A stretch of DNA of 64,000 nt from Brienomyrus brachyistius. Taxonomy: Eukaryota > Chordata > Actinopteri > Osteoglossiformes > Mormyridae. Within the stretch, counting starts at the first letter, position 1; each line of letters begins with the position of its first letter. A program made the translations under genes and the position numbers. The notes beneath the pieces are model-generated. The model was not told the origin of the DNA and searched no databases. It saw only the letters and a program-made list of their open reading frames with translations. The stretch lies in contig NC_064555.1 in NCBI RefSeq assembly GCF_023856365.1, forward strand, positions 18,176,254-18,240,253. Reading direction: 5' to 3'. Below are positions 1 through 13,000 of this stretch, one piece after another.

Positions 1-3000
1 GCCTGAGTGTGTTTGCTGCCGCGCCGCGTGGTGTTTCCGACCGCGACATTTCAGGACACAGGGTGAGTGTGGAGCCGTGCATGCTGACTCGCTAGCCGAG
101 CTTCCCTCCTGCGTGTTTGGCGGCTCCGCGAACCGGCAGAACTCCCGCATCGTCCCGGGGCGCCGCCGCCGCATGCTACCGTGCCTGGTGACGAGTATTT
201 CTCCGCTTACAATGCGCCTTGAGTGAAACGTTAGGTGAGCTTTACCTGGGTATTTGGCCATGCAAATAGCCGGTCCGGTGTAGCTGTATATTTAAAATGT
301 CGGAATTACTCAGAAGTAGCTAAATAAAGTGCAGCTCGGCGGAGGCTGGGCGCCGCGAAAAGGGCGGAGGGTCCGCTTACCGCAAACTTCGCTCGTCGCT
401 TACTGCCATCTGGGAGGCTACTTCCATCGTGAGTTTGGTGCAAATACAACACCTTTACTAAACTCGTTTTTAATACAGAAAAGGGGCTTCCTGTCAGCAC
501 GCGTTGTTGGAGAATAGATATCTTAGAAACTCTTTGTAAAATGGAAGTCTGGCGATAGAGGGCTGCAGATCGCAGCCCAGGAGCGTTATTGATAAATTCT
601 GCATCGTCGGGGTTATTTTAAAGGTGGAGGCAGAAATTTGACGAAGGGTTTAAAGGCGAGGAGCCCCGCTGGGAGCTGAGGTATCTCGCCGTTCGTCCCC
701 CTGCTTATCGCGGGCAAAGCGGCGCTGCACTTTCGCAGCTTATCTGCAAGCGAGCGCAGAGCTTAGCATCTTACTGCGGACCCTGAGACACGGACACTCA
801 CTAATACCAATGGCTAGATATTTTAGACGCAACGTCTTTAATAATTTTTTCCCGGCTTATATTTCTTTAGTGAAAGGTAGTCTGAATAACAGTTCAAATT
901 TCTGTGTCAGATAAATCATAATGCTGGCATTTCCTGTTGTATTCCCGCTTTATCTGGTAGGTAGAAGCAGAAGAGACACCGCTCGAAATGAAGAAGATGC
1001 TGAAATGTCTTTATTGTCAGGTTTGTTTGCCGACGGGCTTCTAAGCAAATGCGTGAAAGACTGATTGCGACATTTATTACGGGGACCCATTTGGTGTCCC
1101 ATAATGGTCTGGGCAACTTTAAGACAAACAACAGAAACTCACACATTTAATTTGATGTAATGATATTATCAAGGTTGCAAACTTAGTTCCGAGTGACACT
1201 TTCAGTTCGAGACAAGTCTGCACACACATTTACGTGTATGTTACGTGTAAGTTTTATTACTATGCAAATCTGTAGAGTTTGCAAACTACGCTAACGCTTT
1301 TTATGCAGCTTATTTTCGGTTTGTAATGAAATGACATAGATTTTCCGTAAGATTTCTTATGTAAGAGTGAAAGCGTGTCACGCCTGATGTGTCATAAGCA
1401 TTAGATGCCGGGCTTGGTTATAACCCTTGGCATTAAAGGCAGAAAAGCTGGTGCCGCCACGCCGGTGGGCCCTACCCATACACTGCTGTTCTCTTCATTA
1501 GATGAATCAGCCAAGACGGGTTCTTTTCGTAATTAAATACAAACATGTTGATGTACGGCGTGCTCACGACTGCCCCCTAGCGATGCAGTGTCGTTCTCCC
1601 CTGATCGTACCTGATTTGCACCTTTGTCCCATAGGCCTGTGGAATCCAGTTTAAGTTCTTTTCCGCCTGCAAAAAGCACATGTATGGGGCAGAGCACAAG
1701 CAGGTATTCCTTCATTTGATCCTAAAGGCTGTTCTTTATTTTCTATTATAATAATTAATAATAAGTATGAAACTGCCATTCCCTTCCCGTAGATGCTTAT
1801 TTGTGGGTTAGTCCACACTGGATGTATTAACAGAGTTAGATTTTATAGTGACTCTATGACTGAATGTTTTCCCTCCTCTTGTCATTTGGATAATATTCAC
1901 TATAAAAAAATCAAACGCATGCAGTGCAGACTAACCCACAAACAAGCATTTACTGGGAGGGAACGGCAGTTACATCCTTCGCGAAATAGACTGGCCTGTT
2001 TTGTTTCAAATGATCTTAGCAGACATGCAATGGTGACTTATCGTAAGATTTTTCTGGAAATGAACCACTGAAGACAGATGAGTTCCGAAGTCATTAAGTT
2101 TAATATATAAGAGTAGAAGGAGGTGGAAGGAAAGATGTGTACACTTGGGTCTGTGTTTATTTCAGTATGTCTGCCCGCCTGGGGCTTCCACAGAGATAAC
2201 GCTTGTTTGGCTTTTACAGCCAAGAGCCCATACCACTGTTTTTTCCAGAAAAATCTTTGCTGAAACCCAGTAAGCTGGATGGTGCCAGTCAGTGAAGGTC
2301 ACAAAGGGGGGAGGGTCCCAGACACATGGGAGGGAGAAAGGCAAGGTGCGAACGCAGAACGGTGTAACGTAGCCGTGATAATGGGTGAGGGGAAAAACAG
2401 GCGCTTCTCCCACATCAGTCAGCTGGGCTGATGTCCCACGTAAGGTTGAGGGAAGCAGGTGTTGCGGAAGCCTACTGTGGCCTACAAAATGTGTCGTTTT
2501 GTGGCGTTATTTACTGTATATTGAAGCAAATGTTCTTTGTTTTACATTGTATGTGGCATCCTGACGTTCATTGAAAGTGTAATCTTTGCCTTTGTCCCCC
2601 TTTTTAGTATGTAGTGTGGGGGGGGGGGATAATGAAAGCAGTTTGGGAGTGTTTTAGCGAGACGTGTTGTGTGACAGTATATTGCACTATAAAGAGGCAC
2701 TCGGTGTAATTAATGGTGTTTGATGAATGATACTTTTTCCCGAACATGTTTTTAATTTGCACGTCTCCGTTTCTGTATTAGAGAATAGCCAAGCTCTTCC
2801 AGACAGGTACCGTCTCCTCTCTTGTCCTGGGTCACTGGTGTGGGGTGGGGGGGTGTAGAGTGTTTTCATGTTAACCCATTAGTCACGTTTACTTTGCCAT
2901 TAAAAATTAAACTTCACTTTTGACCAGGGCACATCTTAATAAGATAATTGTATTTTTTTTCTTTATTTTTTTACATGTTACACTGGAATGTATTGCTGGT

Positions 3001-3203
3001 TACAATCTCAAGTGTGAAACTGTACGCTTGTAAAGAAATTGGAAAGTGCTGTGGTTGGCATTTGTGTGTAAATATGTACTGTTGGAGTGTGTGCGCTTTA
3101 CGGGGATAAAATCGCAGACGGACATCACAGCTGCTTTCCTGTGCTGATTTTTTTTTTTTTGGTTATTTTTCCCCCTCTCTCCTGTTCACCCTGTTTTGTG
3201 ACT
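1..3203 (+). other. CpG-rich 5' region and first intron of the zinc-finger gene
   Basis: The first ~200 bases are GC- and CpG-rich, like a vertebrate promoter or first exon. A consensus donor (CACAGG|GTGAGT) after position 62 would close a 5' noncoding exon running in from before the window. A second possible donor lies near 235. The window start truncates this region, so the transcription start cannot be placed. From ~250 to 3200 I see no exon with protein character, only AT-rich intronic sequence with short homopolymers (G run near 2620, T run near 3150). Assignment to the downstream gene is inference from orientation and position. Confidence 0.45.
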
Positions 3204-4481
3204 ATGAAGCACCGAATAAAGGCGCAGGTAAGGACGGCCACCCTCTCTCTCATCTGTATTCAGCAGTGTCTGTATATGTATGACGATCTGCCAAAAGTGG
3301 CGTTTCCCGTAACCACGTGCCATTTGCAGTGCATTTCCCGCAGCTGGTCGTGCAGGAGTACCTGATGCGGCCCAACAGATTCCACGCTGTGATCGGTAAG
3401 ATCCTTCTGCGTATCGGTTCCACGATGATCTTGTTTCACGAATGCTGTCGAAGAGCAGTGGTTTCGAGAGCGAAACTTCGACCTCACTGCCCCCAGTAGA
3501 AGAAAGCTGTTGCCTTTGTGTTGCTCAGATTTAAAATGCTTAAATTTGTACATTGCTGCCTGATTGAGAATGAATTTCCATACTGTGATTTGCTCTTTAT
3601 AGTCAAATGTCTAAATGTCTGTCACTGAGGATCTCGTCTTTCTCAGGTCTCCATCTAGTAACCGCATGCATTGAAACTGCCGTGGGTGACCCTCCCTTCT
3701 ACCTGTGCCATGCGTGCCAGGAGAAATGTCCCAGCAGCCAGATAGTGCAGCACCTCACCTCCCCCGACCATCACCTCGCCTACTTCGTAAGAATCTTCCT
3801 AGCACTTTGATAGCCACGTGAAAGGTAACGCCTTAAAAGCTAATTGGAGTAGACAGAACTCAAATGGTGGCTTTAATTTAGCCTTTGTCACGGTTTGTCA
3901 GGCACACGTGGCTCCGGAGAAGCTGCCTTTCGGCTGGATGTCGTCTTGTACAGCGACGCCGACGGAAACGTACGCAGCAGCGGAGCTGGAGGAGCGGCAG
4001 TGTGGTACTGGAGTACTCCGGGTAGGACCCGGGGGCATCCTGCTCCTCTGCTGGGTGCTCAGCTTCACCAAGGATTCCCTCTCTCTGATCCTCCAGTAGA
4101 CCACCGCGTCATTCCTGCCGTTTTGGCTTAAAGCAGACTGTCTGGAGATGCGGAGGTCTGAGACCACCTCTCTTTGTTTTTGTGTGCAGCTTTTAGAACT
4201 GCCGAAACTTCTGTTCAGAACTGTGCGAGGGCTCTCCTATTCCCAAGGTGAGCTTCCTGCAAGGTTGGCTTCCGAGAGACTCGCTCCTTAGTTTTCAGCG
4301 CTTAAGTGTTTATTGACCGTCTCTTTGATACCTTCACCCCTCAAGCCATGAAGCAGATCTTCAGCACGGATGACTGCAAGCAGTGCCTGGAAGGTCAGTG
4401 GTTCTGCACGCTTTAAGTTAACAGGGTTTCACTGATGTTTTCCTTGACAAACATCACTCACCTGACAGACAGACAGAGTTT

Positions 4482-4543
<62 letters not shown>

Positions 4544-7500
4544 ATGCATATGCATGCTAAGCATCCCATCTTGGGCATTTTGATTTCAAGGGGGCGGTGG
4601 AAATTTGTCTATTGTGGGGGTGGTTGCTGGCTGTAGTATTTGTTCACCAGAGCTGTATCAATTCTGCAATTAATTTGAAATGTGCACCTCATGTCTGTCA
4701 CTAAGAAATGCGTAGCTTATACAGCTGGGTGTGTGGAGCAGGTTTATCCAAGATACTAACATGTCTTTGGTAGTTAAAGGCTGGTAATGTTTGTTAAATA
4801 TATTTTGGACTGTGTTTAGTAGTTCTGGTTTATCAGTATTGGAGTGTTAACCGTCCGGATACATGATGTTCTTGTTGTGTCTATGGGAGACTCCCAGTTG
4901 GACGTCTGACAATGATGTAATTATTGTAGTAGCACAACATCTGGATGTAACCTTGATCGTTTTTTCTGGCCTTTATTGGCAAACCGTGTTGACGTAAGAT
5001 TGAGTGACACCGTGGTGCGTGTACCACTGCTCACCCTCCGGACGCCTGGCCTGGGATAGCGCTGCGGAGCAAGGCCGCGTTTACGAAGTGTGCTATGGAT
5101 GATAAACGTAAATACAATGGTCTTAAAATGTCTGTCGTTTACCGCAGTTATTTATGGGGCATATATCGTCCAGCAGAAGTAGTTATGGGGACGGAGTTAA
5201 TGTCTGATACGCGCACTGGAAGCGTCCGACTGTGTGCTGTGACGGTAGCACAGGAAAATCCATCCTGCGTAGTCTGGCCTTAGCTTCGGTTTCCAGAAGA
5301 GTTCTGTCTTTATGGAGTGGATTCCGAAATGACTGTTCCAGTTTCCAGGATCAGTCTATAAGGTGGCCCCTTTCTCCTCGATCACAGTGATTATTGCACA
5401 AGCAGAAGTGGTCAGTGTGCTTTCACTTTTACTTTGGTGTAATCTGATGACACTGAAATTATGACATTATGTCATATCCCCCAAACAGAAATATATCACA
5501 CGCATGTGTTTAACATGTTTATACCTAGGCACCGGAAATACCGGAGAGCGACCGTGCAGTCTCGGACGTCCCGTTCCCAGATTTTGCGGCTAACGTGATT
5601 TTTTTCCCTGTCTGTTTTCCTGCTTATAGGTCAGCACGTCGAGCTGTTCAGTCTGCAGAAATACTGCAAGGATGCAAATCGGACTTACCCTTTACTTGGT
5701 TGGTACTGCTCAGATAAACTCCGTTTTGACGTCCGTAGCAAACTGCTGTCTGCCTTTGTTAAACCAGATGCAGATGTCAGTAGTGTGTTTTTTGGCAATA
5801 AACGCCTATAGGTACCTACTCTCCCACTGTTAAGTCCGACAGGGCAGCTGTTCAGTGTCTCTTCCCGCACCGGCAGGCTTGCAGTTTCTGGTGGAGCTGT
5901 GCTGCGTAAATGGAAGCAGCCCCAGCTGTTACCTGTGCTTGCTGTGTCAGAAGAAGGTGCCGCAGAGCCAAGCTGTGGCTCATCTCGTCAGCTTTGACCA
6001 TCTCTACGGCTACCTGGTGAGAGCGGTCAGCGGACCGAGTAGGAAGTCAGAGATGCACTCTGAGGCTTAGGGCTGAGCTGTCTGCCCATATGGAAAAGGT
6101 TTATATATGAATGTTTTGTCAGTGTCTGTTTATGCATAATTCTTTGAACACCAGTGAATCATGGACAATGGTTCCACACAACTAGAATGAGTGTTTTGAA
6201 AAGGAAATATTCTTTTTCTACTGATGCCTGATGCATTCAAGATGAATTTTCTCATGTCTAATTAAACAAAGTGAATGTGGAGAGATCATATATGTCTTCC
6301 TGTGGGGGTCTATGGCTGGGACAGTCTGTTTTGTGCCACATTGCCTGCAGAGCATGAACTCACCATCTGGGGGCGACAGAGTATGCTTCTTGTGCCGGTG
6401 GATGTGATGGTCTGTTTCTTTAATCAGGACCAAATACATCCATCGTCCCTGGAGAGTAAAAGCAAGTACAAGGTTCATTCTCCCGTCTTTCGCTCGATGA
6501 TCCTGAACCTGGCGCAACAAGCAGAGCAGCTGGTCTCATCCGCGGACATGCAGGTCTGACAAACTCGCGCGTCCTCACTGTGACAGGCCAGGACCTGCAC
6601 TGCGACCTGCATCGGATTTAGGATCAAATAACTGATTTAGGATCTAAAAAGTGTAGAAACTAAAAATGGATACGCTGAGCTGATGGTCATATCTGCATTT
6701 TGTTTTGGAATGTGCGTTAAAAGCACCACACACTGGCTCTTGTAGTATTCTGGATTTTTTTATTCTAAATTTTAATCATGAAACTGTCCCTAGTATACCT
6801 GTCATGTTCATAGATTTATTGTAATTTAGTTCTAAAAGAGGAAAACAAAGGAAATGTAATCATATCTACAGGCATGTGCAATGTTCTGGAAGCTAAACGA
6901 ATTCAGAGAATTGGTGCATAAATACCTGCGTGAAAGTCAGCCATGTGTTCATGTTCCTGGGTTTGTAGGTCATGAAGGTAGATGCTGAAGTCTATGAACA
7001 GACGGAGCTTCTGAGCTTTTCTAATGGTGGGCATGATGACAAATATCACTGAAGATGCTCAGCATTTTATTTAAATTCTGGAGTCTTGTACCTGCTTGGA
7101 AAATCATCGTCACTGCCGACTTCTTCCAGCCCTGAAGAAGCTGCAGGAGATTCGCAGAGAGCAGAACCTGGGTGACCTTCAGCCCCAAGTGATGTCGGGA
7201 GACAGACTGGGTGCGTCTCACTTCTGGAAACTTCTGTCCGCTGAGAAATGTCAACGTTCGCCCAGTGTAGTGGCAGCGCAGAGCACCAGTCTGCCCTTCG
7301 CCAGGCCCGCAGGACCTGGAGCTTGTAGATGCTAACTTTTATTTATAAATTACATTTTTCAGTCTGTAGAAGGAAGAGAAAAAGAGCGAACAGCCCTGAC
7401 ATATCAGTTAAAAATAAGGAAGGTGAGTGAAGCCGTCTACGATTCTTTTTCCATAGCAGCTGATATTCGTGTCACAAATAATATCAAATGTAAAATGTTG

Positions 7501-10031
7501 CACTATGGAGGCGTGGATTTGGGGTGAATCCCGTCATCTTTTCCTGAGAGCCGCTTGTTTTTCCCAGGTCATGTGAACGCTGATGGATGCACAAGCCTCG
7601 GGGGGGCCCTGCGGAGCCCTGGGCTCACGAAGACGGGGCCGGGTGGGTCACACTGCCCGTCCAATGCAGTGCCGCCGCCCCACTGCCTGTCCTCCTAACT
7701 GTCTGTGTCTCTCCTGTCACAGCGGACTCTCAGCGGACGGTGTGCCGACTTGTTTGTCAGGTGATTTTTCTTGTGCGATTTACCATATTTGGGAAGGGAT
7801 TGCACGAGGGCTTAAATACCTTTTTGTTCAGTGTGGTACTAGTTTGTTCTTGCACATGTGCTCACCGTTTAGTTTCAGGTGAGAATGCGGTGTCACGCTC
7901 GATTTATCTGTTTGTCAACAAACATGCATCATGCTCTAAAAAAGATCAAAAGGCTGTTTAGAAGTGTGGGGGGCATTTCTGTTGGGTAATTTAGAGTTTC
8001 AGTAACGAGACGCCTTTTAGCAGAAGTCATCTGTTGGAAATTGCCGGTGTGTTTTTCGTTCTGCTTTCTCCTCAGAACTGTGACCCTGGCGTCCTGTACA
8101 GCTCTGTGAAATCTTATAAACAGCACGTGCGTGGCTATCAGCACCAGCAGGTCGTTTTTCATTTCTTCTTTTACCTACATTTTGCTGTATTTAAGTGTTT
8201 TTTTTCTTTTCTTTTTATACCCCTTGAGAGAGTTTGTTCGTCCGTTTTGTGGCTGCACTGCCCCCTGCTGTCCACATATGTTAATTGCTGTTGTGTCAGT
8301 TTTAAAACCCAGAGTCCTTTTTGTTCTTAGACCTGCTACACCAAGCAGACTGGTAACCTTAAGATATTGTTGTATTGTTTCTGGGTACTACTAAGGTGCC
8401 TTAAAATGGTAGTTTTGTCTTGGGCAACATTTGCTTTTTATGTGACATCATTCATTTGCAGGCTTAACAAAAAAATATTTAATTTCTTTCTAACCCAAGT
8501 GCGTAGACCGTTTGTTCCCGGATCTGGATAAAGCCGCATGCGTGAGACCCCCGCAGAGAGGTCAGTGAATATAGTGCCTGTTTGCCGATGTAAATAAGCT
8601 GCCCTTGTTCCTCTGCCCCCCGGCCCGGGCACAGGCTCCGTGCTGAGTGAGTGTACATTGGCATCCCTGCTCTCTGAGCATTTGCCTCACAGTGGGCAGC
8701 GCTGCCTTGACGCGTAGCAGCACACACATTCCTCAGAGAAACACTTTTTGGTAAAAAGGATAACGCAGTGATTCCTCTAGGTTTTTTTTTTCTTTTCAAC
8801 CAATCCCCCCCCCCCGAAGGGTTTCTGTTGTTCTGCTTATGGCCTGACGCACTATATTTGTCTCACCTGCAAAGGCTGCACCCTGGCAGGACACTTAATT
8901 TTCCTTGCATTTAAAACAAAAAAACACCACTGCAAATTGTATCTAGCAGAAATACTGTGAAGCAAAATTCCGACCGTTTCCAGTCTCAGAGCGTAAGTGA
9001 TGACGTGCATTATTAAGGCAGAGGTGGTGCCTGTGCAGTGATGTCACCTTTGCTCCGCAGTGATGTCACCTTTGCTCCGCAGTGATGTCACCTTTGCTCC
9101 CTGTCTTGCCAGTGCCCGTTCCAACTCTAAACGTTTACGAATCTCTGATAGACTATCTCCGGACTGAGCCAATCATTGGTGAGTCGGTTTTGCACTAGTG
9201 TCTCGAAGAGCGAGGAGTTTTTCATTTGTACCTTGACCAAACGCCTTGGTGAATCCGAAGTGCTTTGCTCACAAGGGCCTCCTGTCTCCAGGGCTCCATC
9301 TGGTGACCATGTGCATCACCTTCTCCTCCAAGCCGCCGATGTATCTCTGCCATGCCTGTGAGGAGGCCTTCCCCAGCCAGCAGGATGTGCAGCACCTCAC
9401 TTCCGCCGACCACTACTTCAGTACCCTGGTGAGCTGTTGCAGAGAATGTCCACTAGGTGTCAGCACTCTCCCTGTGCCTTTTTAACGGGCCGCTTTTCCC
9501 GTCGTTAGGCCCCTGACGACCCCGAGGTGCTTCCGTTTGGCTGGATCCACTCCCACGATGTTCTGTCTGTGCTGAAGCCCAGGGCGGTGGCTGAGGAGAA
9601 GCGACAGAGTAAAAGCGTCCTCCAGGCAAGTTGTGTGACGCAGGGGGGTGTGGCCTGGAGGCTGCAGGAGAGCTGTCATTGGCTCCTGACAGTGGGCTTC
9701 GCTCCTGCAGCCTCGCCTCGTCCGAGGCCGTTTCCGCCCCTGCAGTATGTGACCCAGCAACTTGGGAATATGTTGGTACCATGTAAGTTTTGGAGGCTGA
9801 ACGGAAACATTACAATCATAAGCAATACAAGAGATTCAAGATGCTGAAAATGCATGTTTGGGGGCAGCATGCGCCACCCCTGTGCCTGTGGTCGGTCGTC
9901 GGTTCGAACCCGGCCTCGGCAGTATAGCCACATCTGTGGGCCCTTGAGCAGGGCCCTTAACCCCCAGCTCCAGGGACACTGCTGCGGGTGGCTGCCCTTC
10001 ACTGCCACGAAGACCAATAAAGTGTCATTGC

Positions 10032-10062
<31 letters not shown>

Positions 10063-13000
10063 TATTATTACAACGTGACTAATTGCATTGTTAATTTCTG
10101 CCCTGCACACAGATGCTGTGTGTGCCGGACACGCTGTTCGTGGAGATCAAGGGCGCCTGCTATTCCATGGGTATGGGGGGCCTGCACTTTAATTCGGGGG
10201 GGGGGATAGTTGCAGCCTCCCTTTCTCAGATTAGTTACCCGTTGGGTTTTATGCGTTTGTGATTCTGCTTTGTCTTCAGTCTCGTGCCTGTGAGCGTGTC
10301 GTGCTTTTGGATGCTTATGGCTGGTGCCGCTCATGGCTGGTGCCGCTGGCCCGGCTACAGAGGGAGAACAGAGCGGCTGCAGAAGCTTCTACTCCTTTCC
10401 TTTTGTTTAAAATCCTAGAGCCGCATATCATTAAAAGCATCCCCACCCCCCCACCCCTGTTACATCATCAGTATTGTTAACGCATCAGAGCTATTTGCTG
10501 TTTTACTCGCTTGCGGGTCCTTTCGTTCTTGTACTTGTTCCCAATAATATTATTTATTACTTAGCTGTGCTTGTTGGGTCGTCTTCCTACGCAGCCATGA
10601 AGAAACTGCGGCATGCGATCAAACTCACGGCCGGTCTGAAGAGTAAGGCCGCTTTCTACTTGCTTTTACTGGACATGAGAATATAATGGCCAAAGGACAT
10701 AATGTATGTGGCAAAGAATTTGTCCTTAATTTTACTGACAGAATGGCCTTCTGTAATTGGTCTCTTTGGGGGGGGGGGGGGGGGGAGATACGCCAAGCAT
10801 TTAATTAATTTGTTGTGTGTTTTTTTTTTTTACATAACTGCATGTTGCTTGCAGCTGAGGAAAAGGTGGTTTTACCAGAGTACCTGAGGAACCCCAAGAG
10901 GAAATTCCCGCTACTTGGTGAGCGGTTGGCATCCTCACCCTGCGTGAACCAGCCGGCTCCATTTCTGCTCTTTTCAGAGATCCACCATGAGTAACAATTC
11001 TTTTCATTCTGTCATTTTCTAGCATTGCTCAGTTGTACAGATCTGCCTAGTTCGTTTTCGGTGGCTCCGTTCAGGACCTCCACCTCCTCAGGAGGCGCAT
11101 TTCCTGCTGCCCTTGGAATTTCTCGATTTTTATAAAGTCTGTCTTTTATTATTCATGGCTCCTGCTGACCCGCATGTCGACGTGTAGGGCTGCAGTTCCT
11201 AGTGGAGTACCGCAGCGCAGACCCGGACGAGCCCAGTGGGTACCTCTGTCTGCTGTGCCAGAAGAAGGTCCGTCGGAACCAAACTGTGCTTCACGTTGTC
11301 AGCTTTGACCACCTGTTTGCGTACCTGGTGAGTGTCGGCTGGCTGGTGATTGAAAGTGCCTGTTTGTGTCAATGGGTTTTCACACACACTGCTTCAAAGA
11401 CGTTTCATGTGTCATCTTAAGGAAAGCACACGTCCTCTCTCCTTGGGGGTAAAGAGCGATTACAAGCAGTATGACGAAAAGCACAAGGCGGCGATGCTAG
11501 ATCTGGCCAGTCGGGCCCTGACTGCTGATTCTCCAGGTGAAATTCAGGTATAACTGCAGCCCTTATTTAAACCTTGGTTTTTAATGGTACTGGGGTAGTT
11601 TACTAAACAAACGTGGAACACCTGAGCGGCTCCTACCAGTATCATGTTTGTATTGCAGCAGTGGAATGAGCTGGTATAATAGAATTTGCTCGTTTGCGTG
11701 TTTTCTCAGAAGCATTGCAATGCGACATCCTTGTGTTAGTTTGTAACAAGAGCGTGAGCTGCTGTGAGTTGCCGGAATGTTCCGTCTGTCCGTTCCTGAC
11801 CCTCATGACCCATCTGTTCTGCTTTCTCAAGGAGGTGCATTTGGAGCCTGATGTTCACCAGGAAGTGTGCAGGTCCAGCTTCGTCGACGGTGAGTTTATC
11901 AGCAGGAGAAACTTCGTTGCTTCTGATTCGATGCTCTGATTTTTAGCTCTGCTGCTGCTCCTCAAGGATATTTTTTATTTATTTAAAAGCCCTGAAGAAG
12001 CTGCAGACGTTCTGGAAGGAGAAGAGCCAAGGTGACCCCCAACCCCAAGCATTGCCTGGACAAAGAACAGGTAACCACACCTTCTGCTGCATTGCCACTG
12101 TCATGGAACTACGGCCGAGAAACGCCTTTAATATATAGTCTTATAATGTATTGACTTATCGTCATTTAACCTTAATAAAATGGGAAACCTCTATAAGCTG
12201 TGAATAAGGGACCTGGCTGATGTGTGCCATCAGTCTCTCAATATAACTGTTTATTGTGGATAATTAAGGTGTAAGCATCTGCTGTGGTGGTACTTTCTGC
12301 ATTTTTAAGTCTGACATGCAACAGACCTGTGCTGCGTACTGTAAACACGAGACCTTGTGCCAAATAAGACCCGAGATTCTGGTGACTCCGCAGCGCCTGC
12401 GGTATTGGTATGCAGCGACGCATACAGAACACAAGCGCTTGCAGTCACAGGCGCCAGCAATTATGGTTTTCACTTTGTATCTGAGGAAATACTGGACAGA
12501 TCGCACCCCGCGCTGAAAACCGGGACACAGTGTTTTATTTTCACTACGGGACGGGTGACGACACTCCTGTCGATGACGCGGCTGTTCCCTGGAACATGCG
12601 GTGAGGCAGCGTAAGGAGGGTTTCACGCGAAAGTTAAGCTCGAAATGCAGAGGTAGCAATAATTATATGACTAATGATGAGTTGCTGGCCGGTACGGCTG
12701 AAATGGTTGAGAAATCTTGTTATTTTAGCATTCCAGTGCATATACTGTCCTTTCTGCATTTACGGGAATGGTTCCCAAAATCAGAAAGGGCAGCGACGTA
12801 CAGCGTGGCTGCTTGAGGAGCAGTGTTACTAAGGGTCCCTCTGTACTCTGGTTAAAATGCCTTATCTTGAAGAAACACACTGTTTACTACTAGGAAGTGC
12901 GCTATACCTGCTTTTATTAATGTCGCATGTGCAGCCCAGTCTGTTCCCTCAGAATTATTCACAACTTCTGACTTGATGAGGCCAGTCTTCCACTGAGGCT

